Source: JANQRZ01 sp965214485 (GTDB lineage Bacteria > Bacteroidota > Rhodothermia > Rhodothermales > JANQRZ01). From it: 64,000 bases of DNA. The notes below the pieces were generated by a model. The model was given only the letters and a program-made list of their open reading frames with translations, searched no databases and was not told the DNA's origin. Below are positions 51,567 through 59,968 of this stretch, piece by piece. Where the stretch lies: contig CBDCBW010000013.1 in the NCBI GenBank assembly GCA_965214485.1, positions 62,001 to 126,000 of the forward strand, written 5' to 3'. Position 1 is the stretch's first letter. The number at the start of each line of letters is the position of its first letter. The position numbers and the translations under genes are program-made.

Positions 51567-52691
51567 ATGTCCCTCCGCTCGCTGTGCTGGCTCGTCGTCC
51601 TCGCCTGCTGGTCTGGCCTCCCGGCGGCGGCTCAGGAAACCGCCGAGTCCCCCGAGATCGACTCCGACGAGGGGCTTTCATTCGGCGGCCTCATCCAGAC
51701 GCAGTTCAACACGACCAGTGCCGGCGGCGTCGACGCGACCGACCTCGTGCTGCGACGCGTGCGTCTGAGCGCGAACGCCGAGCTCAGCGACTTCGTGAGC
51801 GGCCGCCTCCAGGCCGAGCTAGCAAACGCCGCCGCCGGAGGCTCGGCCGAGTTGAACGAGGCTTATGCGCTCTTCACGTTCGCACCGCCGTTTCAGGTGT
51901 TGGTAGGCAAGGGCGGTCGGCCGTTTGGGGTCGTCGACGCAACGACGGCGGCCACGCTCGTGCCGGTGGAGCGAGGCGCGCGGTTCCGGGGTGCGCGGAC
52001 GGTCGAGCAGTACCGGATCATGGAGGAGCTCGCCTACGCCGGGCGCTCTGTCGGCGTGCAGATTCTCGGCGAGACGGACGCGCTTCCGGTCGGGCTCACC
52101 TACGCGGCCGGCTACTTCACCGGTTCCACCGGCGAGGAGGGCACCGACGCTGACATCCGCCAGTTCGCGGCCCGCCTCCAGCTCGCTCCGACGGGTTGGC
52201 TCGCCATCGGCCTGGCGGCGACGAGCCGGGCGTTCGCCCGGGACGACCCACCGGGCATGGGCCAAGACGGCACGGCCTCGGGGGCCGACGCGAGCGGCGA
52301 GACCCGGCGCGGAGGGGGGTACGCCGTAGACATCGCCGCGGGGAGCTACGGCGAACCGGGTCCCTACGTGCTGGCCGAGGTGGTCACCGGGACGATCAAT
52401 CCGTTCACCAGCGAGCGGTTCGCAAGCGCGCAGGCGTGGCTGGCCTACCGCGTCGGCGGGCTGGGCGCTCGGACGGGCAACACACTCCTCGCCGCCGAGC
52501 CGATTTTCCGCGCCTCGTGGGGCGACGCCGGAGGGCCTCTCGACGCCTTCGACGGGGTGCTGCTTACGCCCGGTCTAAATCTCTACGCCGCCCAGAACAC
52601 TCGTCTCGCCCTCAACCTCGACTTGTTCCTGCCCGAGGACGGCAGCGATACGCTCACGAGCTTCAAGGCTCAGGTCCAGATCGCGTTTTGA
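51567..52691 (+). CDS. outer-membrane porin (phosphate-selective porin O/P-like)
   Basis: 374 residues. Signal peptide ending PAAAQ, then amphipathic strands throughout (LSFGGLIQTQFNTTS, DLVLRRVRLSANAELSDFVS, PFQVLVGKGGRPFGVVDATT) and a terminal FKAQVQIAF with C-terminal Phe, the usual signal for beta-barrel assembly. LRRVRL..GRLQ and GRPFGV patterns fit porin O/P. Substrate not known. Lies 106 bases after DUF3618 and may be in the same regulon; ends 19 bases from the convergent DUF421 gene. Confidence 0.85.
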   Translation: MSLRSLCWLVVLACWSGLPAAAQETAESPEIDSDEGLSFGGLIQTQFNTTSAGGVDATDLVLRRVRLSANAELSDFVSGRLQAELANAAAGGSAELNEAYALFTFAPPFQVLVGKGGRPFGVVDATTAATLVPVERGARFRGARTVEQYRIMEELAYAGRSVGVQILGETDALPVGLTYAAGYFTGSTGEEGTDADIRQFAARLQLAPTGWLAIGLAATSRAFARDDPPGMGQDGTASGADASGETRRGGGYAVDIAAGSYGEPGPYVLAEVVTGTINPFTSERFASAQAWLAYRVGGLGARTGNTLLAAEPIFRASWGDAGGPLDAFDGVLLTPGLNLYAAQNTRLALNLDLFLPEDGSDTLTSFKAQVQIAF

Positions 52692-52710
52692 GAGGAGGTT
52701 CAGAGGAGGT

Positions 52711-53250
52711 TCAGTCGTCGCCCAGCTCGTCGCGGACATCGCTGAGGATCGGCGGTCTCTTGGGCGACTCTTCGTCCTCGGACTTCGAGATCACGCTCAG
52801 GGTCCCATCGGCTTCCAGCACGACGGCGGACACGTCGTCGAGGGTGCGGTTGCCACCGCCGCGGGCGGCGGCTCGGATCTCGCGCTTGGTGACGCGCTCG
52901 CTCTGCATCGCGTCTTCGAGAAAGGTTCCTTGGTAATAGACCAGGCGGGCCTGGGCGGAGACCGTCTCGCCGAACCACTTCCACTCCACCGACGCGCGCG
53001 TCACGCAAAACTGGAGGGCGAGTAGCGCCGTTACCGCCGTCAACCCTTCGGCGAGCGCAATCCCTTCGCTGAGGATCGTCGCCCCGGTGATCGCCCCCAT
53101 CGCGACCGTCACGATCCAGTCGAAGTTGTTCATCTGCGACGCCGTCCGCTTGCCGATAAGCCGGTGCAGGAAGATCACCGTGAAATAGACGATCGCGGCG
53201 AAGACGACGATCAGGGCGAGGTCGTTGAGGTTCTCGGGAAGCCAGCGCAT
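52711..53250 (-). CDS. DUF421-type (YetF/YcaP-like) membrane protein
   Basis: 179 residues. Three membrane helices (LNDLALIVVFAAIVYFTVIF, FDWIVTVAMGAITGATILS, LTAVTALLALQF) precede a small cytoplasmic domain with RLVYYQGTFLEDAMQSERVT and IRAAARGGGNRTLDDVSAVV, then VLEADGTLSVI. LHRLIGKRTASQMNNFDWIV is a family hallmark. Function unknown, often stress or sporulation linked. The C-terminal tail is acidic. Confidence 0.88.
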   Translation of the reverse strand: MRWLPENLNDLALIVVFAAIVYFTVIFLHRLIGKRTASQMNNFDWIVTVAMGAITGATILSEGIALAEGLTAVTALLALQFCVTRASVEWKWFGETVSAQARLVYYQGTFLEDAMQSERVTKREIRAAARGGGNRTLDDVSAVVLEADGTLSVISKSEDEESPKRPPILSDVRDELGDD

Positions 53251-53276
53251 CGGAAGGAGGATCGGGAAAACGCAAC

Positions 53277-53306
53277 GAAGGGACGGTGCCTGAGCACCGT
53301 CCCTTC
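53277..53306 (-). terminator. rho-independent terminator of hpd-hmgA
   Basis: Perfect 13-bp stem GAAGGGACGGTGC (53277-53289) with GCACCGTCCCTTC (53294-53306) and a 4-base loop. On the minus strand it is followed by GTTGCGTTTTC. It lies 45 bases after the hmgA stop and 26 bases before the DUF421 start. Confidence 0.9.
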
Positions 53307-53351
53307 AGGGAAGATAAGCGACCTCAACAGGCCCTGTTTCTGCTTTGTGTG

Positions 53352-54623
53352 CTAGCCCCGCGCCGCGTCGATGGGCGGGCCGTCGGCGACGTAGCCGTCG
53401 CCGCCGATGGCCGCGCCGGGCGGGACGGGGGCGGCGTCGGGAAGCGGGTGGCCGTGCTTCTCCGGCTGCCACGAGAGTTGGTAGTCCTCGTCCTCGATCC
53501 CGAGCGCGTCCCTCGTCAGGTTGAGCGGGCGGAACGTGTCGACCATCACCGCGAGCTCCTGCGTCTCGCGGACGCCGATCGAGGCCTCGGTCGTGCCGGG
53601 GTGCGGGCCGTGGGGGATGCCGCCGGGGTGGAGCGTGAAGCTGCCCCGGCCGACGCCCTTGCGCGACATGAAGTCGCCCTCGGCGTAGTAGAGCACCTCG
53701 TCCGAGTCGATGTTCGAGTGGTTGTACGGGGCCGGTACGGAGGCGGGGTGGTAGTCGAAGAGGCGCGGCACGAACGAGCAGACGACGAAGTTGTGCGCCT
53801 CGAACATCTGGTGCACCGGCGGCGGCTGGTGGATGCGCCCCGTGATCGGCTCGAAGTCGTGGATCGAGATCGCGTAGGGGTACATGTAGCCGTCCCAGCC
53901 GACCACGTCGAACGGGTGGTAGCGGTAGACGAACGGGTGGAGCCTGCCGTGCTTCTTGATCCGCACGACGAACTCGCCCTCCTCATCCACGGTGTTCAAC
54001 TCGACGGGGCCGCGGTAGTCGCGCTCGTGGTACGGGCTGTGCTCGAGCAGCTGGCCGACGTTGTTCGTGTAGCGCTTCGGCGGGCGAAACTCGCTCGGGG
54101 CCTCGATCACGAGCAGGCGCGGCTGCACCTCGCCGTCGAACACCCAGCGGTGGGTCAGCGTGCGCGGCACGTGCACGTAATCGCCCTGCACGAACTCGAC
54201 CGTGCCGAGGACGGTCTCGACCCGCCCTTCGCCGTCGTGGACGTAGACCAGCTCGTCGCACTTGGCGTTCTTGTAGAACTCGTGGTCGCCCATCGGCTCG
54301 GTCGGGGCGCAGAGTGCGAGGTCCACGTCGGCGTTGCCCATGATGTAGCGGCGGCCCGTCAGCCAGCCGCCGCCGGGCTCGACGCGGGGGCCGAGGAAGT
54401 GCCGGTGGCGCAGAAAGTCCTTGTCGGCGTACTCGACCGCGTAGGGCTCGGGGTCGAGCACGCGCTCGACGAGCGTCGGCGGGTGGATGTGGTAGGCGAT
54501 CGACGAGATGCCCGAGAAGCCCTCGGCCCCGATGACCTCCTCGGTGTAGAGCGCGCCGTCGGGGCGCGGAAACTGGACGTGGCGCTTGGCGGGCACGTCG
54601 CCCATCCTGATGTAGTACGGCAT
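53352..54623 (-). CDS. hmgA: homogentisate 1,2-dioxygenase
   Basis: 423 residues. Opens the ring of homogentisate to maleylacetoacetate with Fe(II) and O2. Recognised by YTEEVIGAEGFSGISSIAYH, GNADVDLALCAP, CDELVYVHDGEGRVETVLG, YVHVPRTLTHRW, HPFVYRYHPFDVVGWDGYMY, VVCSFVPRLFDYHP, PYNHSNIDSDEVLYYAEGDF and TLHPGGIPHGPHPG, which contains the metal-binding His residues. Second gene of an operon with hpd, 59 bases after it; together they do consecutive steps of tyrosine breakdown. Fumarylacetoacetase is not in the window. Confidence 0.95.
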   Translation of the reverse strand: MPYYIRMGDVPAKRHVQFPRPDGALYTEEVIGAEGFSGISSIAYHIHPPTLVERVLDPEPYAVEYADKDFLRHRHFLGPRVEPGGGWLTGRRYIMGNADVDLALCAPTEPMGDHEFYKNAKCDELVYVHDGEGRVETVLGTVEFVQGDYVHVPRTLTHRWVFDGEVQPRLLVIEAPSEFRPPKRYTNNVGQLLEHSPYHERDYRGPVELNTVDEEGEFVVRIKKHGRLHPFVYRYHPFDVVGWDGYMYPYAISIHDFEPITGRIHQPPPVHQMFEAHNFVVCSFVPRLFDYHPASVPAPYNHSNIDSDEVLYYAEGDFMSRKGVGRGSFTLHPGGIPHGPHPGTTEASIGVRETQELAVMVDTFRPLNLTRDALGIEDEDYQLSWQPEKHGHPLPDAAPVPPGAAIGGDGYVADGPPIDAARG

Positions 54624-54682
54624 GATATCGAGGGTCGAGTTACGAGGGTCTAGCTACGAATGGTGGGTTCGTCGTGCGTCGT

Positions 54683-55918
54683 TCAAAGGTTGCCCCGGCG
54701 TTCCTGCTCGCGCTCGATGGCCTCGAAGAGGGCCTTGAAGTTGCCCTCGCCGAACGTGCGCGCGCCCTTGCGCTGGATGATCTCGTAGAACACCGTCGGG
54801 CGGTCCTCGACGGGCTTGGTAAAGATCTGGAGCAGGTAGCCGTCCGGGTCGCGGTCGACGAGGATGCCGAGCTTCGCGAGCTCGTCGACCGGCTCGTCGA
54901 TGGTGCCGACGCGGGCCTGGAGCTCCTCGTAGTAGGTCGTCGGGACGGTGAGGAACTGGACGCCGCGGCGGCGAAGGGCGGAGACGGTCTGGAGAATGTC
55001 GTCGGTCGCCATCGCGATGTGCTGGACGCCGGCCCCGTCGTAGAACTCGAGGTACTCGTCGATCTGGCTCTTGCGCTTGCCCTTGGCGGGCTCGTTGATC
55101 GGGAATTTGATGCGTTCGTTGCCGTTCGACATCACCTTCGACATCAGCGACGAGTACTCGGTCTGGATGTCGGAGTCGGTGAAGGCGATGATGTTGCGGA
55201 AGCCCATCGTCTCGGAGTAATAGTCGACGTACTTGTTCATGTCCCCGAGGTGGACGTTGCCGACGCAGTGGTCCACATATTTGAGGCCGACGCCTTCCGG
55301 CTGCCAGTCCGGGGTGTCCCACGGCTCGAAGCCCGGCATGAACAGACCGCTGTAGTTCTGGCGCTCGACGAACGTGTGTATCGTGTCGCCGTAGGTCCCC
55401 ATCGCCGAGACGACGATCTGCCCGTGCTCGTCTTCGAGGACTTCGGGCTCTCGCACCGCGACAGCGCCCCGCCCCGTGACCTCCTCGAAGGCCGAGCGGG
55501 CGTCGTCCACCCAGAGCGCGATGTCGCGGACGCCGTCGCCGTGCCGGTGGACGTGCTCAGCAATCGGGTGTCTGGAGTGGAGCGCGGTCGTAAAGACGAA
55601 CCGGATTTTGTCCTGTTTCACGAGGTAGCTCGCCGCCTCGCGGTGGCCCGTCTCCGGCCCCCGGTAGCCGGCGATCTGGAAACCGAATGCGGCGGCGTAA
55701 TAGTAGGCCGCCTGCTTGGCATTGCCGACGTAGAACTCGACGTAGTCGGTGCCGTTGATCGGGAGGAAGTCGTCCTCGACGTGGTCGGGCGCGTCCTTCA
55801 GGCTGAGGCCCGCTTTCTCGGCGGTGTTGGCGTCGGTCTGCTGGGCGTTCGGCTCGGTCGCCACGGCGTCGAGCGCGGAGCCGTCGCCCGAAGAGAGAGT
55901 ATGGGTGGAATCGGCCAT
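54683..55918 (-). CDS. hpd: 4-hydroxyphenylpyruvate dioxygenase
   Basis: 411 residues. Turns 4-hydroxyphenylpyruvate into homogentisate. Two VOC-type domains: the first starts at NGTDYVEFYVGNAKQAAYYY (about 54-73); the second has KYVDHCVGNVHLGDMNKYVD (first iron His), GAGVQHIAMATDDILQTVSA (second His) and PTVFYEIIQRKGARTFGEG (Glu ligand). An N-terminal stretch of about 45 polar residues precedes the domain. ATG at 55918 chosen as the only one close to the domain; the frame is open to 55996. First gene of hpd-hmgA. Confidence 0.95.
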   Translation of the reverse strand: MADSTHTLSSGDGSALDAVATEPNAQQTDANTAEKAGLSLKDAPDHVEDDFLPINGTDYVEFYVGNAKQAAYYYAAAFGFQIAGYRGPETGHREAASYLVKQDKIRFVFTTALHSRHPIAEHVHRHGDGVRDIALWVDDARSAFEEVTGRGAVAVREPEVLEDEHGQIVVSAMGTYGDTIHTFVERQNYSGLFMPGFEPWDTPDWQPEGVGLKYVDHCVGNVHLGDMNKYVDYYSETMGFRNIIAFTDSDIQTEYSSLMSKVMSNGNERIKFPINEPAKGKRKSQIDEYLEFYDGAGVQHIAMATDDILQTVSALRRRGVQFLTVPTTYYEELQARVGTIDEPVDELAKLGILVDRDPDGYLLQIFTKPVEDRPTVFYEIIQRKGARTFGEGNFKALFEAIEREQERRGNL

Positions 55919-56072
55919 GGAATTTGGAGGGTTGGCTGTCGGGGATCGAAGGCGAAGGGAGAGAACCGGAACCGCTTCCGGCCGCGCAGCTTGCACGGGA
56001 GCACGGCCCGCTGCGTTCCTCGCCCCCTATCTTACGCACGCTTCCTCCGAAACCCAAAGGACCGCCCTACCC

Positions 56073-56297
56073 ATGCCGCAATACGAACTCGACGCCGTCG
56101 GGCCGGAGGCCGCCTCGGTCCGCGTCCGGGGGCGGACCCCCGAGGAGGCCGTCCGCCGCGCGGCCCTGCTGCCGGACGAGACGGAGGTTCAGGTCGATGG
56201 AGAAGCCGACCTCCACGGGTGGTGCTCCGTCCGCATCGACGGCGAGGCGTCGGGCCGGGTGCGCTTGCACCAGCGGATGCAGTTCCGCCGCGACTGA
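56073..56297 (+). CDS. small hypothetical protein
   Basis: 74 residues: MPQYELDAVGPEAASVRVRG, then an alternating strand/turn pattern to LHQRMQFRRD. No family recognised. The start ATG at 56073 and G+C-rich third positions support a real gene. Divergent from hpd and followed by two hairpins. Confidence 0.55.
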   Translation: MPQYELDAVGPEAASVRVRGRTPEEAVRRAALLPDETEVQVDGEADLHGWCSVRIDGEASGRVRLHQRMQFRRD

Positions 56298-56303
56298 CCC
56301 GCC

Positions 56304-56366
56304 GCTTTTTCGTGCATCGCTGCGCTCAGGGACGGAAAAAGCTGTCCCCCTTCACAAGGGGGACAG
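56304..56366. terminator. two adjacent hairpins after the small gene
   Basis: GCTTTTTCGT (56304-56313) pairs, with a bulge, with ACGGAAAAAGC (56332-56342) around a loop containing CGCTGCGCTC. Next, a perfect 11-bp stem CTGTCCCCCTT (56342-56352) with AAGGGGGACAG (56356-56366). Convergent gene ends flank them, so bidirectional termination is possible; the first also looks like a dispersed repeat. Confidence 0.5.
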
Positions 56367-56418
56367 TTCGGTGCTGCTGGGAATGAGCGTAGCGAATGAC
56401 CGCAAACCGAACGGGGGG

Positions 56419-59400
56419 TCAGCGCACGGCCGTCACGCGCTGGGCGAAGTGAAACGTCTCGCCCTCGGCGCGGACGACGTACACCCCGGCCGGGAGCGCC
56501 GCCGCCTCGATCACGATCCGGTGCTGCCCGACCGCGAGCAACCCGTCGTGCACCGTCGCCACGCGCCGCCCAAGCACGTCGAACACCTCGACCGTCACCG
56601 CCTGCGCCTCGGCTACGTCGAGCGCGAGCGTAGTGCGCCGGCTGAACGGGTTGGGATACGCTGCGCCGAGCGCATTCTCCATCGGCGTACCTGCGCCGGG
56701 TTCAAGCGCCACCGCGAACGGGCTTTCGTAGGCCCCGAGGTCCGGTGCGTTGCCCTGCACGCGAGCCTCGCCGTCGAGGTCCACCGGCAGCAGCTCCTCG
56801 GTGTCGCCGTCTTGGTCGAGGTCGAACGTGTCGGGCGGGAGAAACTCGGCGAGGCCGAAGTCGACGGCGGGGGAACCCTCCTGGAGTCGAAGGTCGCCGT
56901 AGTCGTCGTCCTCGGTGCCCCACTCGCCGTCGGGGCCAGGGTTAGGATCTCGGACGAAGAGCGGGTCGGCGTCGAGAACGGCAACTCCTCCGAACCCCTC
57001 CTCTATAATGGAATAGCTAACGTTTGCAACTGTCTGTAATTCGGGTCCGTCGTCGCCCCACATAATGACATTCCTCAGCATCTCAGGTGCCACGTTCGTG
57101 GTGCTGTACAGAGCCGCTCCCACGCGGGCAGCGTTCCCCGAGAATGTGCTGTTGAGGATTCGGACCGCCCCCTGAGCATTGTGAAGCCCTCCGCCAAAAT
57201 CAGTCACGTTCCCTACGAACAGCGAGTTGGAGAATGTGGCTTGCGCACTTCCGACATAGACGCCACCGCCATAGCGATTAGATTCGTCACGCCCTGCGGA
57301 CTCGTTGCCCTCAAAAATAGCGTTGAAGAGGTCTGTTTCTCCGTCAACGAGTTGCAGGCCGCCGCCTCGACTTGTGGATGATGGTTTGTCGCTGGCCTGG
57401 GTCCGGTTACGACGGAAGAGCACGTCTAAGAGCGTGGACTGGCCTGCGATGGATGCGCCACCTCCTGAGGCGACGATCTGGAGACCGGAGGGAGACGCTA
57501 CGTTTGCTTCGAAAAGGACGCGCCGTAGGAGAACGTCGCGGCCTGATAGACCCCCGCCCGCAGCCGCCATAAATCCGTTAGCGCTGTTCTCGATGAAGGA
57601 GCAGTCCGTGAGGATGGCCGTCGTAGCACTCATCCCTCCTCCTGATCCCGCCGCATTGCTCACGAAGTCTACTTCAGCAAGCGTTGAAGACGTAGTCTCT
57701 GTGTAAAGGCCGCCGCCTCTGGGCTCTCCTTCAGGGCTACTTGCCGAATTAGACTCGAACCGCCCGTTGCTGAGTTGGAGGGAGGTGGATGATGCGTAAA
57801 GGCCACCGCCCGGTCCACCGGCTGAGTTGAGGCTGAAAAGAAAGCCCGTTGCACTGAGGTCCCCGCTCTCGACGTAGAGGCCGCCCCCTCCATCGGCCGG
57901 ATAAAGCACTCTGTTTTGTTCGAAACGGACATTGTCGAGGTCGAGGGTCGTGCTCTCCGCATAGATTCCGCCGCCTTTCGCGGTGAAGTTGAAGCTGAGG
58001 CCGTCGCCTATGGCGCGGTTGGCGACGAAGCTCATGTTGGCGAGAACCGCTTCGCTCTGAGAAATGCGAAGCCCCGCTCCCTCAGACCGCGTCCCGCTTG
58101 CGTTGGCCTCACCCCCAGTGACGGTGAACCCATCAAGGCGCGCACCTCCCCTCACCTCATTAGCGATCACAACATGGTAGCTGTTGTCGCTGCTCTCATT
58201 GAGCTTGCCTATGTCACCGCTCAGGATGGTCTCGTTGGCTGCGGGGTCGCGCTGGTCGAGTGAGGTCTCGGTGCCGTCGAAGCCGCCGTAGAGCGCGAGG
58301 CCGCTCTGAAGCTCGAAGCTCACCGTGCGGTCGCCGTCGTCGGTGGGGAGGTAGGTGCCCTCGGCGACCCAAATGGCGAGGGAGTCCACGTCGAGCGTGT
58401 CGGCGAGGGCGAGGGCGAGGGCGTCTTGGAGGTCGGTGAAGGCATCGGCCCACGAGAGGCCGGTCTCGGCACCGGTGGCGTCGGCGTCGACGAAGAGGAC
58501 GGAGGGGAGGGGCGGCGCTCCGGTCGGTCCGTCGAGGACGAACACGTCGTTACTGCCGGCGCTCGTGAGCGTGGTGTCGCCGAAGGTCGCGGTGCTGCGG
58601 AACAGGCCGGCGACGGCGAAGCGGCCGAGGGCGTCGCTGACGGCCACGCCGGTCGCGGCGTCTTGGCTGGTCCCGCCGAGGAGGTCGACGGTGACGAGCT
58701 CGCCCTCGGCGTCGAACACGGCGAAGTAGCCGTCGCGGCCCTGGGTCGTGATCGGCGTGTCATCGAAGGTGCCGGTGCCGTCCGCGTAGCCGACGGCGAG
58801 GGCGTTGCCGCCGGCATCGACCGCGAGGGCGGCGGAGAAGTTGGTCCCGTCGCCGCCGCCGCGTCGTCCCCAGAGCTCGTTGCCATCGGGGTCGAGCTTC
58901 GCCACGAAGATGTCCGTGAAGCCTGTGCTCACGAGCACGTCGGAGCCGACGAGGATCGTGTTCGAGAACGAGCCCTGCACGTAGACCTCGCCTTCCGAGC
59001 CGAGGGCGATGCCGCCGCCGCGCGTGAACTCGGACCCGTCGGCCCCGATGCCCTCGACCCACACCGGCTCGCCGTCGGGGTCGTACTGGACGACGAACAC
59101 GTCGGAGCTTCCGGCGCTCTGGATGGGGAGGCCGCCGAACTGCGCGACGCCCCGGAACGAGCCGGAGACGTAGGCCGCGCCGTCGGCGGTGACGGCGACG
59201 CCGTAGGCCAGGTCGCCCTGGTCGGAGCCGCCGCGCCGCGCCCACACGACCTCGCCGTCGGGGTCGTACTTGGCGAGGAACGCGTCGGTCGAGCCGGCGC
59301 TCGTGAGGGTCACGCCGCCGAAGGTGCCGGTGCCCCCGAAGCCGCCCGTGAGGTAGACGTTGCCGTCGGCGTCGAGGGCGAGTTCGCGCCCGGTGTCCTG

Positions 59401-59883
59401 TTCGACGCCGCCGGCCTGCCGGGCCCACTCGAGGTCGCCCTCGGCGTCGTACTTGACGAGGAACGCGTCGAAGTCGCTGAAGGTGGTGAGCGAGGCGTCG
59501 GGGTTCTGGCCGCCGTCGAAGCTCGCGACGCCGGTGAAGAAGCCGGTGGCGTAGACGCTGCCGTCGGGCGCGATCGCGGTGGCGGTGCCGAAGTCGTTGA
59601 ACACGTCGGTCCCTCCGCGCCGCGCCCACGCGGCCTCGCCCGAGGCGTCGTACTTGACGAGGAAGAAGTCGCTGTCGCCCGCGCTCGTAACCGAGAGGTC
59701 GCCGAAGGTGGCGGTGCCCTCGAAGGTGCCCGCGACGGCGCGGCTGCCGTCGGCGGCGAGGGCGATGCCTTCGCCGGTGTCGCTGCTCGTCCCACCGCCC
59801 CGGAAGGCTTCGTCGAAGGAGAAGGGTTGAGCAGCGGCAGGAACGGCGAGCAGGACGAGGGCAAGCAGCGAGAGTCGAAGCAT
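56419..59883 (-). CDS. secreted SBBP-repeat / beta-helix chimeric protein with sorting domain
   Basis: 1154 residues. Signal peptide ending PAAAQ; residues about 20-450 are SBBP-type beta-propeller repeats (units with DADGNVYLTGGFGGTGTFGG, FLAKYDPDGEVVWARRGG); about 460-550 is a linker with FVDADATGAETGLSWADAFT, the entry of 'choice-of-anchor Q'/pectate-lyase-like proteins. About 556-970 is a right-handed beta-helix (GFTVTGGEA, LDNVRFEQN, ADFGGGLHNAQGAVRILNST type motifs). The C-terminus is a sorting domain (YPNPFSRRTTLALDVAEAQA, VFDVLGRRVATV). DNA coding the beta-helix (about 56985-58215) is visibly poorer in G+C than the rest. Probably an extracellular adhesion or binding protein. Confidence 0.85.
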   Translation of the reverse strand: MLRLSLLALVLLAVPAAAQPFSFDEAFRGGGTSSDTGEGIALAADGSRAVAGTFEGTATFGDLSVTSAGDSDFFLVKYDASGEAAWARRGGTDVFNDFGTATAIAPDGSVYATGFFTGVASFDGGQNPDASLTTFSDFDAFLVKYDAEGDLEWARQAGGVEQDTGRELALDADGNVYLTGGFGGTGTFGGVTLTSAGSTDAFLAKYDPDGEVVWARRGGSDQGDLAYGVAVTADGAAYVSGSFRGVAQFGGLPIQSAGSSDVFVVQYDPDGEPVWVEGIGADGSEFTRGGGIALGSEGEVYVQGSFSNTILVGSDVLVSTGFTDIFVAKLDPDGNELWGRRGGGDGTNFSAALAVDAGGNALAVGYADGTGTFDDTPITTQGRDGYFAVFDAEGELVTVDLLGGTSQDAATGVAVSDALGRFAVAGLFRSTATFGDTTLTSAGSNDVFVLDGPTGAPPLPSVLFVDADATGAETGLSWADAFTDLQDALALALADTLDVDSLAIWVAEGTYLPTDDGDRTVSFELQSGLALYGGFDGTETSLDQRDPAANETILSGDIGKLNESSDNSYHVVIANEVRGGARLDGFTVTGGEANASGTRSEGAGLRISQSEAVLANMSFVANRAIGDGLSFNFTAKGGGIYAESTTLDLDNVRFEQNRVLYPADGGGGLYVESGDLSATGFLFSLNSAGGPGGGLYASSTSLQLSNGRFESNSASSPEGEPRGGGLYTETTSSTLAEVDFVSNAAGSGGGMSATTAILTDCSFIENSANGFMAAAGGGLSGRDVLLRRVLFEANVASPSGLQIVASGGGASIAGQSTLLDVLFRRNRTQASDKPSSTSRGGGLQLVDGETDLFNAIFEGNESAGRDESNRYGGGVYVGSAQATFSNSLFVGNVTDFGGGLHNAQGAVRILNSTFSGNAARVGAALYSTTNVAPEMLRNVIMWGDDGPELQTVANVSYSIIEEGFGGVAVLDADPLFVRDPNPGPDGEWGTEDDDYGDLRLQEGSPAVDFGLAEFLPPDTFDLDQDGDTEELLPVDLDGEARVQGNAPDLGAYESPFAVALEPGAGTPMENALGAAYPNPFSRRTTLALDVAEAQAVTVEVFDVLGRRVATVHDGLLAVGQHRIVIEAAALPAGVYVVRAEGETFHFAQRVTAVR

Positions 59884-59968
59884 CGGGTCGGCAGAAGGAG
59901 AAGAGTCTGCCGAAAATAACCCTGTGCCACGTCGCGTGCGGGGCTAGCTGTCGTCACCGCCCTCGCGG

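Noticed and set aside
53286..54653. 455-codon open frame antisense to hmgA
   Set aside because: Shadow of a G+C-rich gene; no family resemblance, and hmgA motifs are complete on the other strand.
54674..56386. 570-codon open frame antisense to hpd
   Set aside because: Codon-position shadow of hpd; Val/Asp/Glu-rich nonsense composition.
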